A DNA stretch of 64,000 nt, from the NCBI RefSeq assembly GCF_010907035.1, contig NZ_QUMK01000013.1, positions 1-64,000 of the forward strand, written 5' to 3'. The stretch comes from Rhodopseudomonas sp. BR0M22 (lineage in GTDB: Bacteria; Pseudomonadota; Alphaproteobacteria; Rhizobiales; Xanthobacteraceae). Numbering within the stretch: the first letter of the stretch is position 1; each line of letters begins with the position of its first letter. Below are positions 40,913-50,537 of the stretch, in pieces. The position numbers were made by a program, and so were the translations under genes. Under the pieces are notes generated by a model, which was not told where the DNA came from, did not search any database, and saw only the letters and a list, made by a program, of their open reading frames with translations.

Positions 40913-40997
40913 TTGTTTGTGGTGTGGCGCCGCGGCTTCAGGCGGACGCGGCACCAATGCTGTGCTCAGCCGCGGCGTCCGCCACGGCCGCGTTAGC

Positions 40998-42278
40998 TCA
41001 CCACCCGGCCCATTCCGGCTTGCGCGGCAGGTCGACGGTCTTGACCTTTTCGAGCTTGATGGTGCCCTTGGCGATCAGGTCCTTGAGGTCGCCGTCGGTC
41101 GTGCCTGACACCTTGGCGCGGTAGAGGTCGATCTTCATGGTGCCGCGGTGGTCCTTGGCGGTCCAGGTCGACGGGTTGCAGACGCCGTCCATCCCGGCCG
41201 GCACCCAGTCGGTCTTCTGATAGAAGCCCTTGGCGACGTTCTCACCGGTGGCGCCGCCGTTGTTGGCGGCCCATTCGATCGCCTCCTTCATGTACAGCGC
41301 CGAGCACACGCCGGCGACGTAGTGCACCGGCCGATAGGCGCTGCCGCTGGGATCGGACATCTTTGAGATCGCCTCCACCGTCTTCATGCCGGGCGCGTTA
41401 CCGCCCCAGGCCACGGCGGTGCGCAGCGGGAAGATCACGCCGTCGGCGGCATCGCCGGCGGTCTTGGCGGCGTTCTCGTCCATGCCCCAGACGTTGCTCA
41501 TGAACTGGACGTCGACTCCGGCCGCCTTGCAGGCCTTCATCACCGAAATGTTGGAGGCTGCGGTGTTACCGAGATAGGCGTAGTTTGCGCCCGAGCTCTT
41601 GAGGCTGAGGCACTGCGCCGAGTAGTCGCCCGGCGCCAGCGCGAACACCAGCGGCGGCAGCACTTCGAAGCCGAGCTCCTTGGCCATCGCTTCGCCGGCG
41701 GCCTTCGGAGCGTTGGGGTAGGGATGGTTGGCGCCCATGTGGACGAATTTCGGCGCGCCGGATTTGCCCTTGGCCTTCCAGTCTTCCGCGGCCCACATCA
41801 GCTCGGCGCGCAGCGCGTCGGAATAGGACGGGCCGTAGAAGAAATTGTAGGGGGCAGGCTTGGCCTTGCCGCTGGTGCCTTCCGGATCGGTCAGCGCGGC
41901 CGCGTAAGAGCCGGACAGGTCGGGGATCTTGTCGTTGGCGAGAAAGCCGGTGAGCGCTTCGGTATCGGCGGTGCCCCATCCCATGATCGCCGCGACCTTG
42001 TCGCCGCCCGACCATTTCTTGTACAGCGCGATCGCGCGCGGCACCTGGTAGCCGTAATCGTTGGTGTCGACGTTCAGCTGCTTGCCGGCGACGCCGCCGT
42101 TCTTGTTGACCCAGGCGAAGGTGTCGGCGACCGCTTGGCCGTAGGGCGTACCCACGTCCGAGGTGCCGCCCGAATAATCGGCGAGGTGGCCGATCGCGAT
42201 CTGCGCCTGCGCGGTCGCGGAGGCGCCGGCGATCACCAGCGCCAGCGCGGCGCTGCTGAGCAGGGATTTCATCGTCAT
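40998..42278 (-). CDS. Branched-chain type ABC substrate-binding protein, system 1
   Basis: A 426-residue periplasmic binding protein with a signal peptide (hydrophobic stretch SSAALALVIAGASATAQA, cleavage near residue 25). The mature part opens with IAIGHLADYSGGTSDVG, the usual start of LivK-like type I binding folds, and contains GWGTADTEAL and NPSTWTAKDHRG. The first ATG has GGAG six bases before it. Its ligand may be an amino acid or, given the linked acyl-CoA synthetase, a small carboxylic or aromatic acid; the sequence does not decide. Confidence 0.88.
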   Translation of the reverse strand: MTMKSLLSSAALALVIAGASATAQAQIAIGHLADYSGGTSDVGTPYGQAVADTFAWVNKNGGVAGKQLNVDTNDYGYQVPRAIALYKKWSGGDKVAAIMGWGTADTEALTGFLANDKIPDLSGSYAAALTDPEGTSGKAKPAPYNFFYGPSYSDALRAELMWAAEDWKAKGKSGAPKFVHMGANHPYPNAPKAAGEAMAKELGFEVLPPLVFALAPGDYSAQCLSLKSSGANYAYLGNTAASNISVMKACKAAGVDVQFMSNVWGMDENAAKTAGDAADGVIFPLRTAVAWGGNAPGMKTVEAISKMSDPSGSAYRPVHYVAGVCSALYMKEAIEWAANNGGATGENVAKGFYQKTDWVPAGMDGVCNPSTWTAKDHRGTMKIDLYRAKVSGTTDGDLKDLIAKGTIKLEKVKTVDLPRKPEWAGW

Positions 42279-42335
42279 GGTGTTCTCCTCCAGTGTCGTT
42301 TTTATTGCCGTCTTGTGGTCCGTCCGTTCACGCGC

Positions 42336-43409
42336 TCAATGCGAGAACGGGTAGAGTTTCCAATACGCCTTGATCTGCCGCCAGCGGTGCGCCAGCCCAT
42401 CGGGCTCGAACACCAGGAACAGGATGATGATCAAGCCGATTGCGATTTCGCGCAGGAAGGTCAGGTTGTTGTTCAGCCCCAGCGTCTGGTCGACCGCGCT
42501 GCCTTTCAGGCCGCTGCTGAGCCATTCCATCGTCTCCGGCAGCAGCACCACGAAGGCGGTGCCCATCAGCGTGCCCGAGATCGAGCCGATGCCGCCGATG
42601 ATGATCATCGCCAGGAACAGGATCGAGCGCTCGATGCCGAAGCCTTCGTTGGAGACCACCAGCTGGTAGTGCGCGTACAGCGCGCCGGCGATGCCGGCGA
42701 AGAACGCCGCGAGCGCGAACGACAGCGTGCGATATTTGGTGAGGTTGATGCCCATGATCTCGGCCGAGAGATAATGGTCGCGCACCGCCACCAGCGCGCG
42801 GCCGTCGCGGGTCCGCATCAGGTTGGTCACCAGGATATAGCTGACCAGGAGATACGCCAGCACGACGTAGAAATACTGCTTGTCGCCCTGCAGGACGTAG
42901 CCGAACAGCGAGAACGGATTGGCCATCGCCGGCACCGAGCCGCCGGAGAACCATTCGGCGCGCGAGAAGAAGTCGATCAGGATGTATTGCGCCGCCAGCG
43001 TGGCGATGACGAGATACAGCCCCTTCAGCCGCGCTGCCGGCACGCCGAACACCAGCCCGACCAGCGCGGTGACGAGGCCGGCGAGCGGAATCGCGAAGAA
43101 CACCGGGATCTGGAAGTGGTTGTTCAGATAAGCCGAGCTGTAGGCGCCGAGCAGGAAGAACGCGGCGTGGCCAATCGAAATCTGGCCGGTGAAGCCGACC
43201 AGGATGTTCAGCCCGAGCGCGGCGATGCCGAAGATGCCGATCTGGATCAGGATGGTCAGCCAATAGCCCGACAGCACCAGCGGCGCGAAGCACACCAGCA
43301 CCACGCCCAGGATCGCCATGTTGCGGCTGGTCTTCGTCGGGAAAATCGTGGTGTCGGCGGCGTAGGAGGTGCGGAAATCGCCGGCGGGGATCAGGGAAGC
43401 ATTCGCCAT
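42336..43409 (-). CDS. livM: Branched-chain type permease (LivM), system 1
   Basis: A 357-residue inner-membrane permease with about nine hydrophobic segments and the LivM block LGLNILVGFTGQISIGHAAFFLLGAY, followed by GRALVAVRDHYLSAEIMGIN and the C-terminal LFLVFEPDGLAHRWR. The start MANASLIP has a GGAGG site about ten bases ahead; an eight-residue longer start is unlikely. It pairs with LivH (43573) in system 1. Confidence 0.92.
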   Translation of the reverse strand: MANASLIPAGDFRTSYAADTTIFPTKTSRNMAILGVVLVCFAPLVLSGYWLTILIQIGIFGIAALGLNILVGFTGQISIGHAAFFLLGAYSSAYLNNHFQIPVFFAIPLAGLVTALVGLVFGVPAARLKGLYLVIATLAAQYILIDFFSRAEWFSGGSVPAMANPFSLFGYVLQGDKQYFYVVLAYLLVSYILVTNLMRTRDGRALVAVRDHYLSAEIMGINLTKYRTLSFALAAFFAGIAGALYAHYQLVVSNEGFGIERSILFLAMIIIGGIGSISGTLMGTAFVVLLPETMEWLSSGLKGSAVDQTLGLNNNLTFLREIAIGLIIILFLVFEPDGLAHRWRQIKAYWKLYPFSH

Positions 43410-43433
43410 CTTTAGAAGCCTCCAGCCTTCCAA

Positions 43434-43546
43434 ATCATCCTTCGACGCGCCCGGTTTCGCCCTCCGGGCTTCACCGGGCTCCTCGGGATGAGGCTGCCCT
43501 CATGGTGAGGAGCGCGGCGGCACGCCGCGCGTCTCGAACCATGAGC
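43434..43546. repeat. Two-part palindromic repeat between livM and livH
   Basis: The right half is a long hairpin: CTCATGGTGAGGAGCGCGGC pairs with GCCGCGCGTCTCGAACCATGAG. The left half (from CATCCTTCGACGCGCC to CCTCGGGATGAGG) forms a second, weaker stem. The pattern is a known type of dispersed repeat in Rhodopseudomonas and Bradyrhizobium. Confidence 0.8.
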
Positions 43547-43572
43547 TGTTCTGTCTCGGTCCGCGCCTAAGC

Positions 43573-44466
43573 TCATATCCGCTCGATGTCCTTGGTGCCG
43601 AACAGGCCGTAGGGCTTGATCATCAGGATGATGATCAGCACGTAGAACGGCGCGATTTCGTAGAGATTGCCCCAGTGCAGATATTCGCTGTCGACGTACT
43701 GGGCGATGTTCTCAAGCAAGCCGATGATGATGCCGCCGAGCACCGCGCCACCGATCGAGTCGAGGCCGCCGAGGATCGCGGCCGGAAACACTTTGATGCC
43801 GTAGGCCGACAGGCCGGACGACACGCCGTTGACCACAGCGACGACGACGCCGGCGACCGCCGAAACGGTGGCCGAGATCGCCCAGGCCATCGCGAACACG
43901 CTCTTCACCGAAATGCCGAGCGACTGCGCGACCTGCTGGTTGAACGCGGTGGCGCGCATCGCGAGGCCGTATTTCGACACTTTGAAGAACCACGCCATGC
44001 CGATCATCATCGCGACAGAGACGACGAGGCTCATCACATAGACGGTCTGGATCTGCAGGCCGCCGATCGAGATCGATTGGGTGGTGAAGATCTGCGGGAA
44101 GGGCTGCGGGTTGACGCCGTAGATCCACTTCAGCGCCGCCTGGAACACGGTCGACAGCGCGATCGTCACCATGATCACCGAAATGATCGGCTCGCCGATC
44201 ATCGGCCGCAGCACGATGATCTGCACCGCGATGCCAAAGATGAACATGAACACCAGCGTGATCGGCATGCCGACCGAGAACGGCAGCTGATATTTCGCCA
44301 GCAGCGTCCAGCATACCCACGCGCCGATCAGCAGCAGTTCGCCCTGCGCGAAGTTGACCACCTGGGTGGCCTTGTAGATCAGCACGAAACTCATCGCGAC
44401 GACGCCGTACAGCGTGCCGACCACGAGGCCGTTGACGAGCAACTGGATCAGGAGGTGCGAGTTCAT
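43573..44466 (-). CDS. livH: Branched-chain type permease (LivH), system 1
   Basis: A 297-residue permease with about eight hydrophobic segments. LivH blocks: VVGTLYGVVAMSFVLIYKATQVVNFAQGELLLIGA at the start region, GLAMRATAFNQQVAQSLGIS and VFPAAILGGLDSIGGAVLGG. I start at MNSHLLIQ; the frame runs 35 residues further upstream, but those codons are the palindromic repeat. System 1 partner of LivM. Confidence 0.93.
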   Translation of the reverse strand: MNSHLLIQLLVNGLVVGTLYGVVAMSFVLIYKATQVVNFAQGELLLIGAWVCWTLLAKYQLPFSVGMPITLVFMFIFGIAVQIIVLRPMIGEPIISVIMVTIALSTVFQAALKWIYGVNPQPFPQIFTTQSISIGGLQIQTVYVMSLVVSVAMMIGMAWFFKVSKYGLAMRATAFNQQVAQSLGISVKSVFAMAWAISATVSAVAGVVVAVVNGVSSGLSAYGIKVFPAAILGGLDSIGGAVLGGIIIGLLENIAQYVDSEYLHWGNLYEIAPFYVLIIILMIKPYGLFGTKDIERI

Positions 44467-44498
44467 CTTGCGTGACCGCCAGCGAGGGATGCCATTCT

Positions 44499-44633
44499 TC
44501 CCTCTCCCCTTGTGGGAGAGGGTGCCCGAGCGAAGCGAGGGCGGGTGAGGGGGCGTCGAGGTCGCGCGCAACCCCTCATCCGGCCGTCAATCGGGCCGAT
44601 GCCGAGGCTGCCCTCTCCCACAAGGGGAGAGGG
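44499..44633. repeat. Palindromic repeat between livH and fadD
   Basis: CCCTCTCCCCTTGTGGGAGAGG at the left and CCCTCTCCCACAAGGGGAGAGG at the right form inverted repeats, each also a hairpin, with GGGTGAGGGG and CCCCTCATCC inside. A related sequence lies at 57323. Confidence 0.82.
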
Positions 44634-44668
44634 CGCCGCCATCGGCGCCGGCGTGAGACTCACAGCGC

Positions 44669-46600
44669 TCATTCCGCCGCCTCCGCGTGCGCGGCGCTGC
44701 CGCCGAGGTCCACTACCTTCAACGACGTCCTGATCCGCTGCGTCGTGCCGTCCTGGAATTTGATGGTGGTGTCGACCGGGATGTCGCTCTTGCCGCCATA
44801 GATGCCGTCGATGATGTCGGCGTATTTGTCGCTGATCACGCTGCGGCGGACCTTGCGGGTGCGGGTCAGTTCGCCATCGTCGGCATCCAGTTCCTTGTAG
44901 AGCAGCAGGAAGCGGGCGATCCGCTGCGCCGGCGGCAGCGTGGCGTTGACGGTTTCGACCTCGCGGCGCAGCAGCTCGTACACTTCGGGACGGGAGGCGA
45001 GGTCCGAATAGGTGGTGAAGGCGATCCGCTTCTTCTCCGCCCATTTCGAGATGATCGAGTAGCGGATGCAGATCATCGCCGCCAGCATGTCGCGGCCGGC
45101 GCCGAGGATCACCGCCTCGGCGACGTAGGGCGAGAACTTCAGCTTGTTCTCGATGTATTGCGGTGAGAACCGTTCGCCATGCGACAGCTCGGCGAGGTCC
45201 TTGATGCGGTCGATGATGACGAGCTGGCCGGCGCCGTTGAAATAGCCGGCGTCGCCGGAATGCATCCAGCCGTCCTTGATGTCGGCGGTCGAGGCTTCCG
45301 GGTTCTTGTAGTAGCCGAGGAACATATTGGGGTGGCGTACCACCACTTCGCCGATGCCCTGGACATCCGGGTTCAGGACCTTGATCTCGATCTCGGCGCC
45401 CATCGGCACACCGGTGGTGTCGGGATCGACCGCGTCCGGCTTGTGCAGCGTGTAGGCGCCGAGCAGTTCGGTCTGCCCGTACAGCGTGCGCAGCGGCACC
45501 CCCATGGCGCGGAAGAACCGGAAGGTGTCCGGGCCGAGTGCGGCGCCGCCGGTTGCGGCTGAGCGCAGCCGCGTGAAGCCGAGCCGGTCGCGCAGCGCGC
45601 GGAACAGCACCGCGTCGGCGAACGCCGAATGCTGGCCCTGGTCGAGCGCAGCCAGCCCGGCCCTCATGCCGGCGTTGTAAAGTCGCTGCTTCAGCGGCGA
45701 GGCGTCCATCACCCGGGCACGGACGTCGGCGGCGATGCCTTCCCAGACCCTTGGCGCGAACAGCACGAAGGTGGGCGCGATCTCGCGGAAATCGTTCATC
45801 ATCGTGTCGGGCTCTTCGACGAAGTTGACCTTCATCCGGCACAGCAGCCCTTTGCCGAGTGCATAGACCTGCTCCATGATCCAGGGCAGCGGCAGTACCG
45901 AGACGTATTCGTCGTTAGGCCCCTTCGGATCGAAACTGAGATAGGTCGCGCAATGCTTGAGCACGCGCCCCGCAGCCAGCATCGCCAGCTTGGGATGCGC
46001 GGTGGTGCCCGAGGTGGTGCAGAGGATCGCGACGTCCTCGCCTTGCGTGGCGTCGACCAGCCGGTCGTACAGGCCCGGCTCCCGGCCGGCGCGATCGCGA
46101 CCCAGCTTGGCGAGCTGATCGGCCGGCAGCAGCCGCGGATCGTCGTATTTCCGCATCCCGCGCGGATCGGAATAGACGATGTGCTTCAGATGCGGCGCGC
46201 GGTCGGCGAGGCCGAGCAGTTTGTCGACCTGCTCCTCATCCTCGGCGAACACCAGCTTGGCCTCGCCGTAGTTGAGCAGATAGTCGGCCTCCTCATCGAG
46301 CACGTCGCGGTACAGACCGAGGCTGAGGCCGCCGATCGCATGCGCGGCGATTTCGGCCGCGACCCAGTCGGGCCGATTGTCGCCGATGATGCCGATCACG
46401 TCGCCGCGGTCGAGGCCGAGTTCGATCATGCCGAGCGCGAAGTCGTGCACGCGGGCCTGATAATCGGCCCAGGTGAACACCCGCCACAGCCCGAGATCCT
46501 TTTCGCGCAATGCGATATCGGTCCCGAATTCCTTTGCGTTGAGCCGCAGCAACTTCGGGAAGGTGTCGGCTGCCGCGACGCGGCCGGCATAGTCCATCAT
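44669..46600 (-). CDS. AMP-binding acyl-CoA synthetase
   Basis: A 643-residue adenylate-forming ligase of the long-chain acyl-CoA synthetase group. The P-loop motif is CTTSGTTAHPKLAML near residue 190, then LPLPWIMEQVYALG, ATGGAALGPDTFRFF, YGQTELLGAY and SGDAGYFNGAGQLVIIDRIKD, with the C-terminal lid TRTRKVRRSVI. It activates an acid to its CoA thioester. It is coupled to the upstream livG by a four-base overlap and precedes livH, so it belongs to an ABC uptake operon and may activate the imported acid. Chain length and substrate unknown. Confidence 0.88.
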   Translation of the reverse strand: MMDYAGRVAAADTFPKLLRLNAKEFGTDIALREKDLGLWRVFTWADYQARVHDFALGMIELGLDRGDVIGIIGDNRPDWVAAEIAAHAIGGLSLGLYRDVLDEEADYLLNYGEAKLVFAEDEEQVDKLLGLADRAPHLKHIVYSDPRGMRKYDDPRLLPADQLAKLGRDRAGREPGLYDRLVDATQGEDVAILCTTSGTTAHPKLAMLAAGRVLKHCATYLSFDPKGPNDEYVSVLPLPWIMEQVYALGKGLLCRMKVNFVEEPDTMMNDFREIAPTFVLFAPRVWEGIAADVRARVMDASPLKQRLYNAGMRAGLAALDQGQHSAFADAVLFRALRDRLGFTRLRSAATGGAALGPDTFRFFRAMGVPLRTLYGQTELLGAYTLHKPDAVDPDTTGVPMGAEIEIKVLNPDVQGIGEVVVRHPNMFLGYYKNPEASTADIKDGWMHSGDAGYFNGAGQLVIIDRIKDLAELSHGERFSPQYIENKLKFSPYVAEAVILGAGRDMLAAMICIRYSIISKWAEKKRIAFTTYSDLASRPEVYELLRREVETVNATLPPAQRIARFLLLYKELDADDGELTRTRKVRRSVISDKYADIIDGIYGGKSDIPVDTTIKFQDGTTQRIRTSLKVVDLGGSAAHAEAAE

Positions 46601-47445
46601 GCCACGCGCTCCGCCGCCGTCGGATGATCCGGCGCATCGTCAGGATCGACCAGCACCTCGTCCTCTTCGCCGAGATAAGCGCGCTTGACGTGCGGATCGG
46701 CCAGCACCTCGGCTGGATCGCCCTCGGCGATTTTGCGGCCGAAATCCAGCACCACGACGCGGTTGGAGATGTCCATCACCACGCCCATGTCGTGTTCGAT
46801 CATCACCACCGTCATGCCGAACTCTTCGTTGAGGTCGACGATGTAGCGGGCCATGTCCTCCTTCTCTTCGAAGTTCATGCCGGCCATCGGCTCGTCGAGC
46901 AGGATCAGCGTTGGCTCCAGCGCCATCGCACGGGCGAGCTCGACACGCTTGCGCAGGCCGTAGGACAGGGTACCGGCGGTCGCCTTGCGCACCGACTGCA
47001 GGTCGAGAAAGTCGATGATCTCTTCGACCTTCTGGCGGTGAACGAGCTCCTCGCGGCGTGCGCCAAACCAGTACAGCGCGCCGGTCAGGAAGTTGTTTTT
47101 GAGGAGGTGGTGGCGCCCGACCATGATGTTGTCGAGCACGCTCATGTGGTGAAACAGCGCGAGATTCTGGAAGGTGCGACCGATGCCGAGCGACGCGCGG
47201 GCGTTCGGCTTCAGGCCGGTGATGTCGTGGCCATGGTAAAACAGTTGGCCTTCGCTCGGCTGGTAGCGGCCGGAAATGCAATTGACGACGGAGGTCTTGC
47301 CGGCGCCGTTCGGTCCAATGATCGAAAACAGCTCACCGTGATTCACGGCAAAGCTCACCTCGCTCAGCGCGCGGACGCCGCCAAAGCGCAAGGAGACATT
47401 GCGCACTTCCAATGCGTGTTCCAAGCCCGATTTCCTCCCGGACAC
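46597..47445 (-). CDS. livG: Branched-chain type ABC transporter ATPase (LivG), system 1
   Basis: A 282-residue ABC ATPase. Walker A GPNGAGKTS, GIGRTFQNLALFHHMSVLDN, signature LSYGLRKRVELARA, Walker B LILLDEPMAGMN and the LivG C-terminal GRKIAEGDPAEVLADPHVKRAYLG are all present. The initiating codon is a GTG at 47445. Its stop overlaps the acyl-CoA synthetase start by four bases. First gene of the system 1 operon. Confidence 0.92.
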   Translation of the reverse strand: MSGRKSGLEHALEVRNVSLRFGGVRALSEVSFAVNHGELFSIIGPNGAGKTSVVNCISGRYQPSEGQLFYHGHDITGLKPNARASLGIGRTFQNLALFHHMSVLDNIMVGRHHLLKNNFLTGALYWFGARREELVHRQKVEEIIDFLDLQSVRKATAGTLSYGLRKRVELARAMALEPTLILLDEPMAGMNFEEKEDMARYIVDLNEEFGMTVVMIEHDMGVVMDISNRVVVLDFGRKIAEGDPAEVLADPHVKRAYLGEEDEVLVDPDDAPDHPTAAERVA

Positions 47446-47709
47446 CGGCCGGCGCGTTGCTCGCGCCTGGATCTGATGCCGCAGCGTTCTTTGAGGCTCG
47501 CCTTGTTGCCAGGCGATTCCGTCGCTCAGCTAAGCCTATTCTGGCGACCAGACCAACGATATTCGACTATTTGAGTTTTGGAAGAGAGACTCGACGCAAG
47601 CCTGCGGACAAAGACCGCTGTCGTTACCAGGGGACGCTGACGAATCGGCGGATGAGCGACCGGATGCCGCAGGGACTGCGGTACTTGTCGCGTTGCAGCA
47701 ATCCGTTTG

Positions 47710-49683
47710 CTAACGGCGGCGCCAGATCGTGGCCGTCGCATCTCCGATCGGGAGCGCATAGCTGTTTCCACGAACATAGCGGGTCTGCTCAGCCATGGCG
47801 TCGATGATGCCGACCATGTTGGCATGAACCCATCCGAACGCAGGGCTTTCGTCGCGGCTGTGAGGCGCATCGATCGTCACGACGACATCGGCGGTCGCAT
47901 GTCCGATACGGTCGGCCATCAACGCCCGCGCCGCCTCGCGCGAGGTGACGCCTGCAATAAACGGATCGTCGACGATGGTGTGGCAGCGGCAGTGCTCGCG
48001 GATCACCCAGGCGAACAGCTTGCTCATGCCAAATGTGGTGAACATCGCGACCTCATGCGCGCCGTCGAGTTCCGCCAGATAAGGGCGGATCAGTTCGAGA
48101 TCGCTTGGGCCGGAGGCGTCCTGCAGAGCGTAGACCGCCGCCGCTCTCGGCGTCGGCCAGGCCAGGTTGACGGCGAGCAGCGCCGCAGCCAGCACGGCGG
48201 CTACCGCGCCGCGCCAAACCGGTGACAGCCACGCACGGGTCAGTGAGAGCAGGACGCCAGCGCCCGTACCGGCGCAGATCCACACCGCGAATACCCAGGT
48301 CGACATGAAACGGCCCTGGTGCTGCGGATGCACGATCACGCCGATCCAGGCCAGCAGGGCAAACAGGAACACGGCGCGTGCGCCGGGCGTCAGCTTCGGG
48401 ATCGCGATCGCGCCGATCAATGCCAGCGCGATGACGATCGGCGCGAGCCAGGGCACCTGATGGAAGCCATCGGCAAACACGGTCCAATAGAATTGGACTC
48501 CCTTGATCAGGCTGTAATTGGGGTCGGCGTTGTTGGCCGGGCCGACGAACCATAGAAATTTCGATAGCCGATGCGGCAGCAGAAACGAGATCGCGATCGG
48601 CGTCAGGTGCCAATACAGTATTGCCCGTCCGGCGGTGCCGAGCGTGCGATCGATCGCGCCGCGATGCCGGAGCCAAGTGAGCGACCACCATAGAAACACC
48701 AGCGCGTAGGCCAGGGTGGTCAGGTTCTCCGGCGGATACAGCGATACCGAGCGGCCGAACAGGTCCAGCGCCATTGGCCCCCGCGCGTAGATCGTCGCCA
48801 CCAAGACGGTCACCACGGCTGCCAGAATCAGCAGCGGCGAGCCGACAGTCGCTTTGAGTGCCGTCCTGGGATTTGTTGCCGCCCAGACCGTTCGAACCCC
48901 TGTGGCCATCTCCCGCCAATGGCTGGTGGCGTAGGCTACCGCCAGCGGTGCGATCAGCAGTCCCCAATAGTTGCCCTTGTGAAAGAACAGTACGGTCAGG
49001 ATCAGTGCCAGAAGCCGCCAGCGTCCGGGCAAATCCGGCTTGGTCTCGGCGCGCAGATACGCCCACAGGCCGGCCGCCGACAGTCCGGCGCCGAGCCCTT
49101 CCAGCATGACGTCGGTGCTGATCAGGCGGAAGGTCGGGCTGGCAGCGGTGAAAATCACGGCGACCGCAGCGGCGAACAGGCCGCTTGAGCGGTCGGCGAA
49201 CAGCCGGCGTGCGATCAGCCAGACGAAGGCGATCGTCATCACCCAGCCGATCAGGCTCGGCACGACGCCGAGGCGATGGTCGATGCCGCCGAGCAGCAAT
49301 ACCCCGGCGAGCACCAGTCCGTGGAAGGGGGGCCAGACCTTGGCCTTCTCGAGCTCGCTGAAGAACCATCCAGGCTCGAGGCCGCGGGTTGCCAGCGCCA
49401 GATCGAGCCCGAAACTGTAGTGCGAGTTGCGGTCGTGGTAGAAGCCACGCCATAGCAGGTCGGGCGCGTGATCGTAGCTTGCGTACATTGCCCCGGCGAT
49501 GCCGATCGCCGCGGCGAGCACGATCAGGAATGCGGCTGTCTCGGGCCAACGGCGAGCCGTGCCGATCGCCGAAACCGGCGCGTCTGCCGGCCTATAGGTC
49601 GTTCCGTCGTCCTGCCGCCCAACATAGACCATCGATATCCCCAGCGATGGCGGCGCCGCTGCAATGTGGGCGGCCGCAATCAT
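47710..49683 (-). CDS. PMT-like membrane glycosyltransferase
   Basis: A protein of up to 657 residues with roughly 12 hydrophobic segments, GFYHDRNSHYSFGLDLALATRG and WFFSELEKAKVWPPFHGLVLAGVLL in the first part, then a soluble C-terminal domain of about 130 residues. This layout is typical of GT-C (PMT/ArnT-like) enzymes that use polyprenyl-linked sugars on the periplasmic side. The inner methionine at about 49632 is another possible start. It is not linked to the sugar locus except by distance. Acceptor unknown. Confidence 0.65.
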   Translation of the reverse strand: MIAAAHIAAAPPSLGISMVYVGRQDDGTTYRPADAPVSAIGTARRWPETAAFLIVLAAAIGIAGAMYASYDHAPDLLWRGFYHDRNSHYSFGLDLALATRGLEPGWFFSELEKAKVWPPFHGLVLAGVLLLGGIDHRLGVVPSLIGWVMTIAFVWLIARRLFADRSSGLFAAAVAVIFTAASPTFRLISTDVMLEGLGAGLSAAGLWAYLRAETKPDLPGRWRLLALILTVLFFHKGNYWGLLIAPLAVAYATSHWREMATGVRTVWAATNPRTALKATVGSPLLILAAVVTVLVATIYARGPMALDLFGRSVSLYPPENLTTLAYALVFLWWSLTWLRHRGAIDRTLGTAGRAILYWHLTPIAISFLLPHRLSKFLWFVGPANNADPNYSLIKGVQFYWTVFADGFHQVPWLAPIVIALALIGAIAIPKLTPGARAVFLFALLAWIGVIVHPQHQGRFMSTWVFAVWICAGTGAGVLLSLTRAWLSPVWRGAVAAVLAAALLAVNLAWPTPRAAAVYALQDASGPSDLELIRPYLAELDGAHEVAMFTTFGMSKLFAWVIREHCRCHTIVDDPFIAGVTSREAARALMADRIGHATADVVVTIDAPHSRDESPAFGWVHANMVGIIDAMAEQTRYVRGNSYALPIGDATATIWRRR

Positions 49684-49739
49684 CTGATATCACGCCCGAG
49701 GCGACGGTGATAAGGCGGGGATGTTTCTCGAATTCTCTG

Positions 49740-50351
49740 TCAGTGGCGGGAGAATGGTGCGCTGGATGAGTGGCCGCTCGGTTCTGTGAACAGCCGCGAG
49801 AACACCATCCCGATGAAGATCGAGATCATCGCGGCGCTGAACGCGTTCATCGACAGCAGGCCGGCGTATTCGGCCGGTTGGTAGCTGTGCGGCGGCGGCT
49901 CGTAGCGATTGTGCAGGAACAGATAGGCCGCGACCGGCAGGCCCGCCAGCGGCAGCATCAACAGCCGTTCGCTGGGACGGAACAGGACGCTGGCGAGCAT
50001 TGCGCAAGGCAGCAAAAACAACTCGACGCCCGAGGGCACGCCGAGCAGCCAGGTGCAGAAGATGGTGTTTCCGGTCGCGACCAAGGACAGCGTCACCCGT
50101 CCGAGCCGCGAATGGGCCCGCGCCAGGGCCGGCACGGCGAGGAACAGCGGAAACGACAACAGCGTCAGCAGCAGCCACGGCATTCCGCCGGTGCCGGCCA
50201 CGAAGGCGACGTAGAGTGGATAGAACGGTCCGTTGCCGGCCAGCACCAGAGCTACCAGATTGCCGGCGGCAGCGAGCGGATCGGAATTGTCGGCGTAGGC
50301 GCGAAACCAGTCGGCGGCGCGCATCAGGGCAGGTGGCAGCATCAGGCTCAC
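49740..50351 (-). CDS. Hypothetical multi-pass membrane protein
   Basis: A 203-residue protein with about six hydrophobic segments (for example PWLLLTLLSFPLFLAVPAL and RVTLSLVATGNTIFCTWLL) and a short cytoplasmic tail (FTEPSGHSSSAPF). It resembles the membrane input domains found before signalling domains, but none follows. I do not recognise a family. It precedes the GT-C gene on the same strand after 56 bases. Confidence 0.6.
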   Translation of the reverse strand: MSLMLPPALMRAADWFRAYADNSDPLAAAGNLVALVLAGNGPFYPLYVAFVAGTGGMPWLLLTLLSFPLFLAVPALARAHSRLGRVTLSLVATGNTIFCTWLLGVPSGVELFLLPCAMLASVLFRPSERLLMLPLAGLPVAAYLFLHNRYEPPPHSYQPAEYAGLLSMNAFSAAMISIFIGMVFSRLFTEPSGHSSSAPFSRH

Positions 50352-50537
50352 AATCGATCAGCGAGTGGGCCCAAATGGTAGCCTGGAAACCATCTGTCAG
50401 GAAGGTGACGCGCGAGAACGTGACACCCCGGCGTCATCGCGCCCGGTTGCTGGGCTGTCTCGCTGCATCCGCAATGACGGGGACTGTTGCCACGGGCGGT
50501 GTTGTCCGCCGGGCGACCACGGCATGACAGGGATCGA

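Noticed and set aside
41724-43415. A 563-residue plus-strand frame
   Set aside because: Antisense to the binding protein and livM genes, with repetitive Asp, His and Arg-rich text and no domain.
44467-44571. An upstream extension of livH by 35 residues
   Set aside because: Those codons are translated palindromic repeat sequence; the family start is MNSHLLIQ at 44466.
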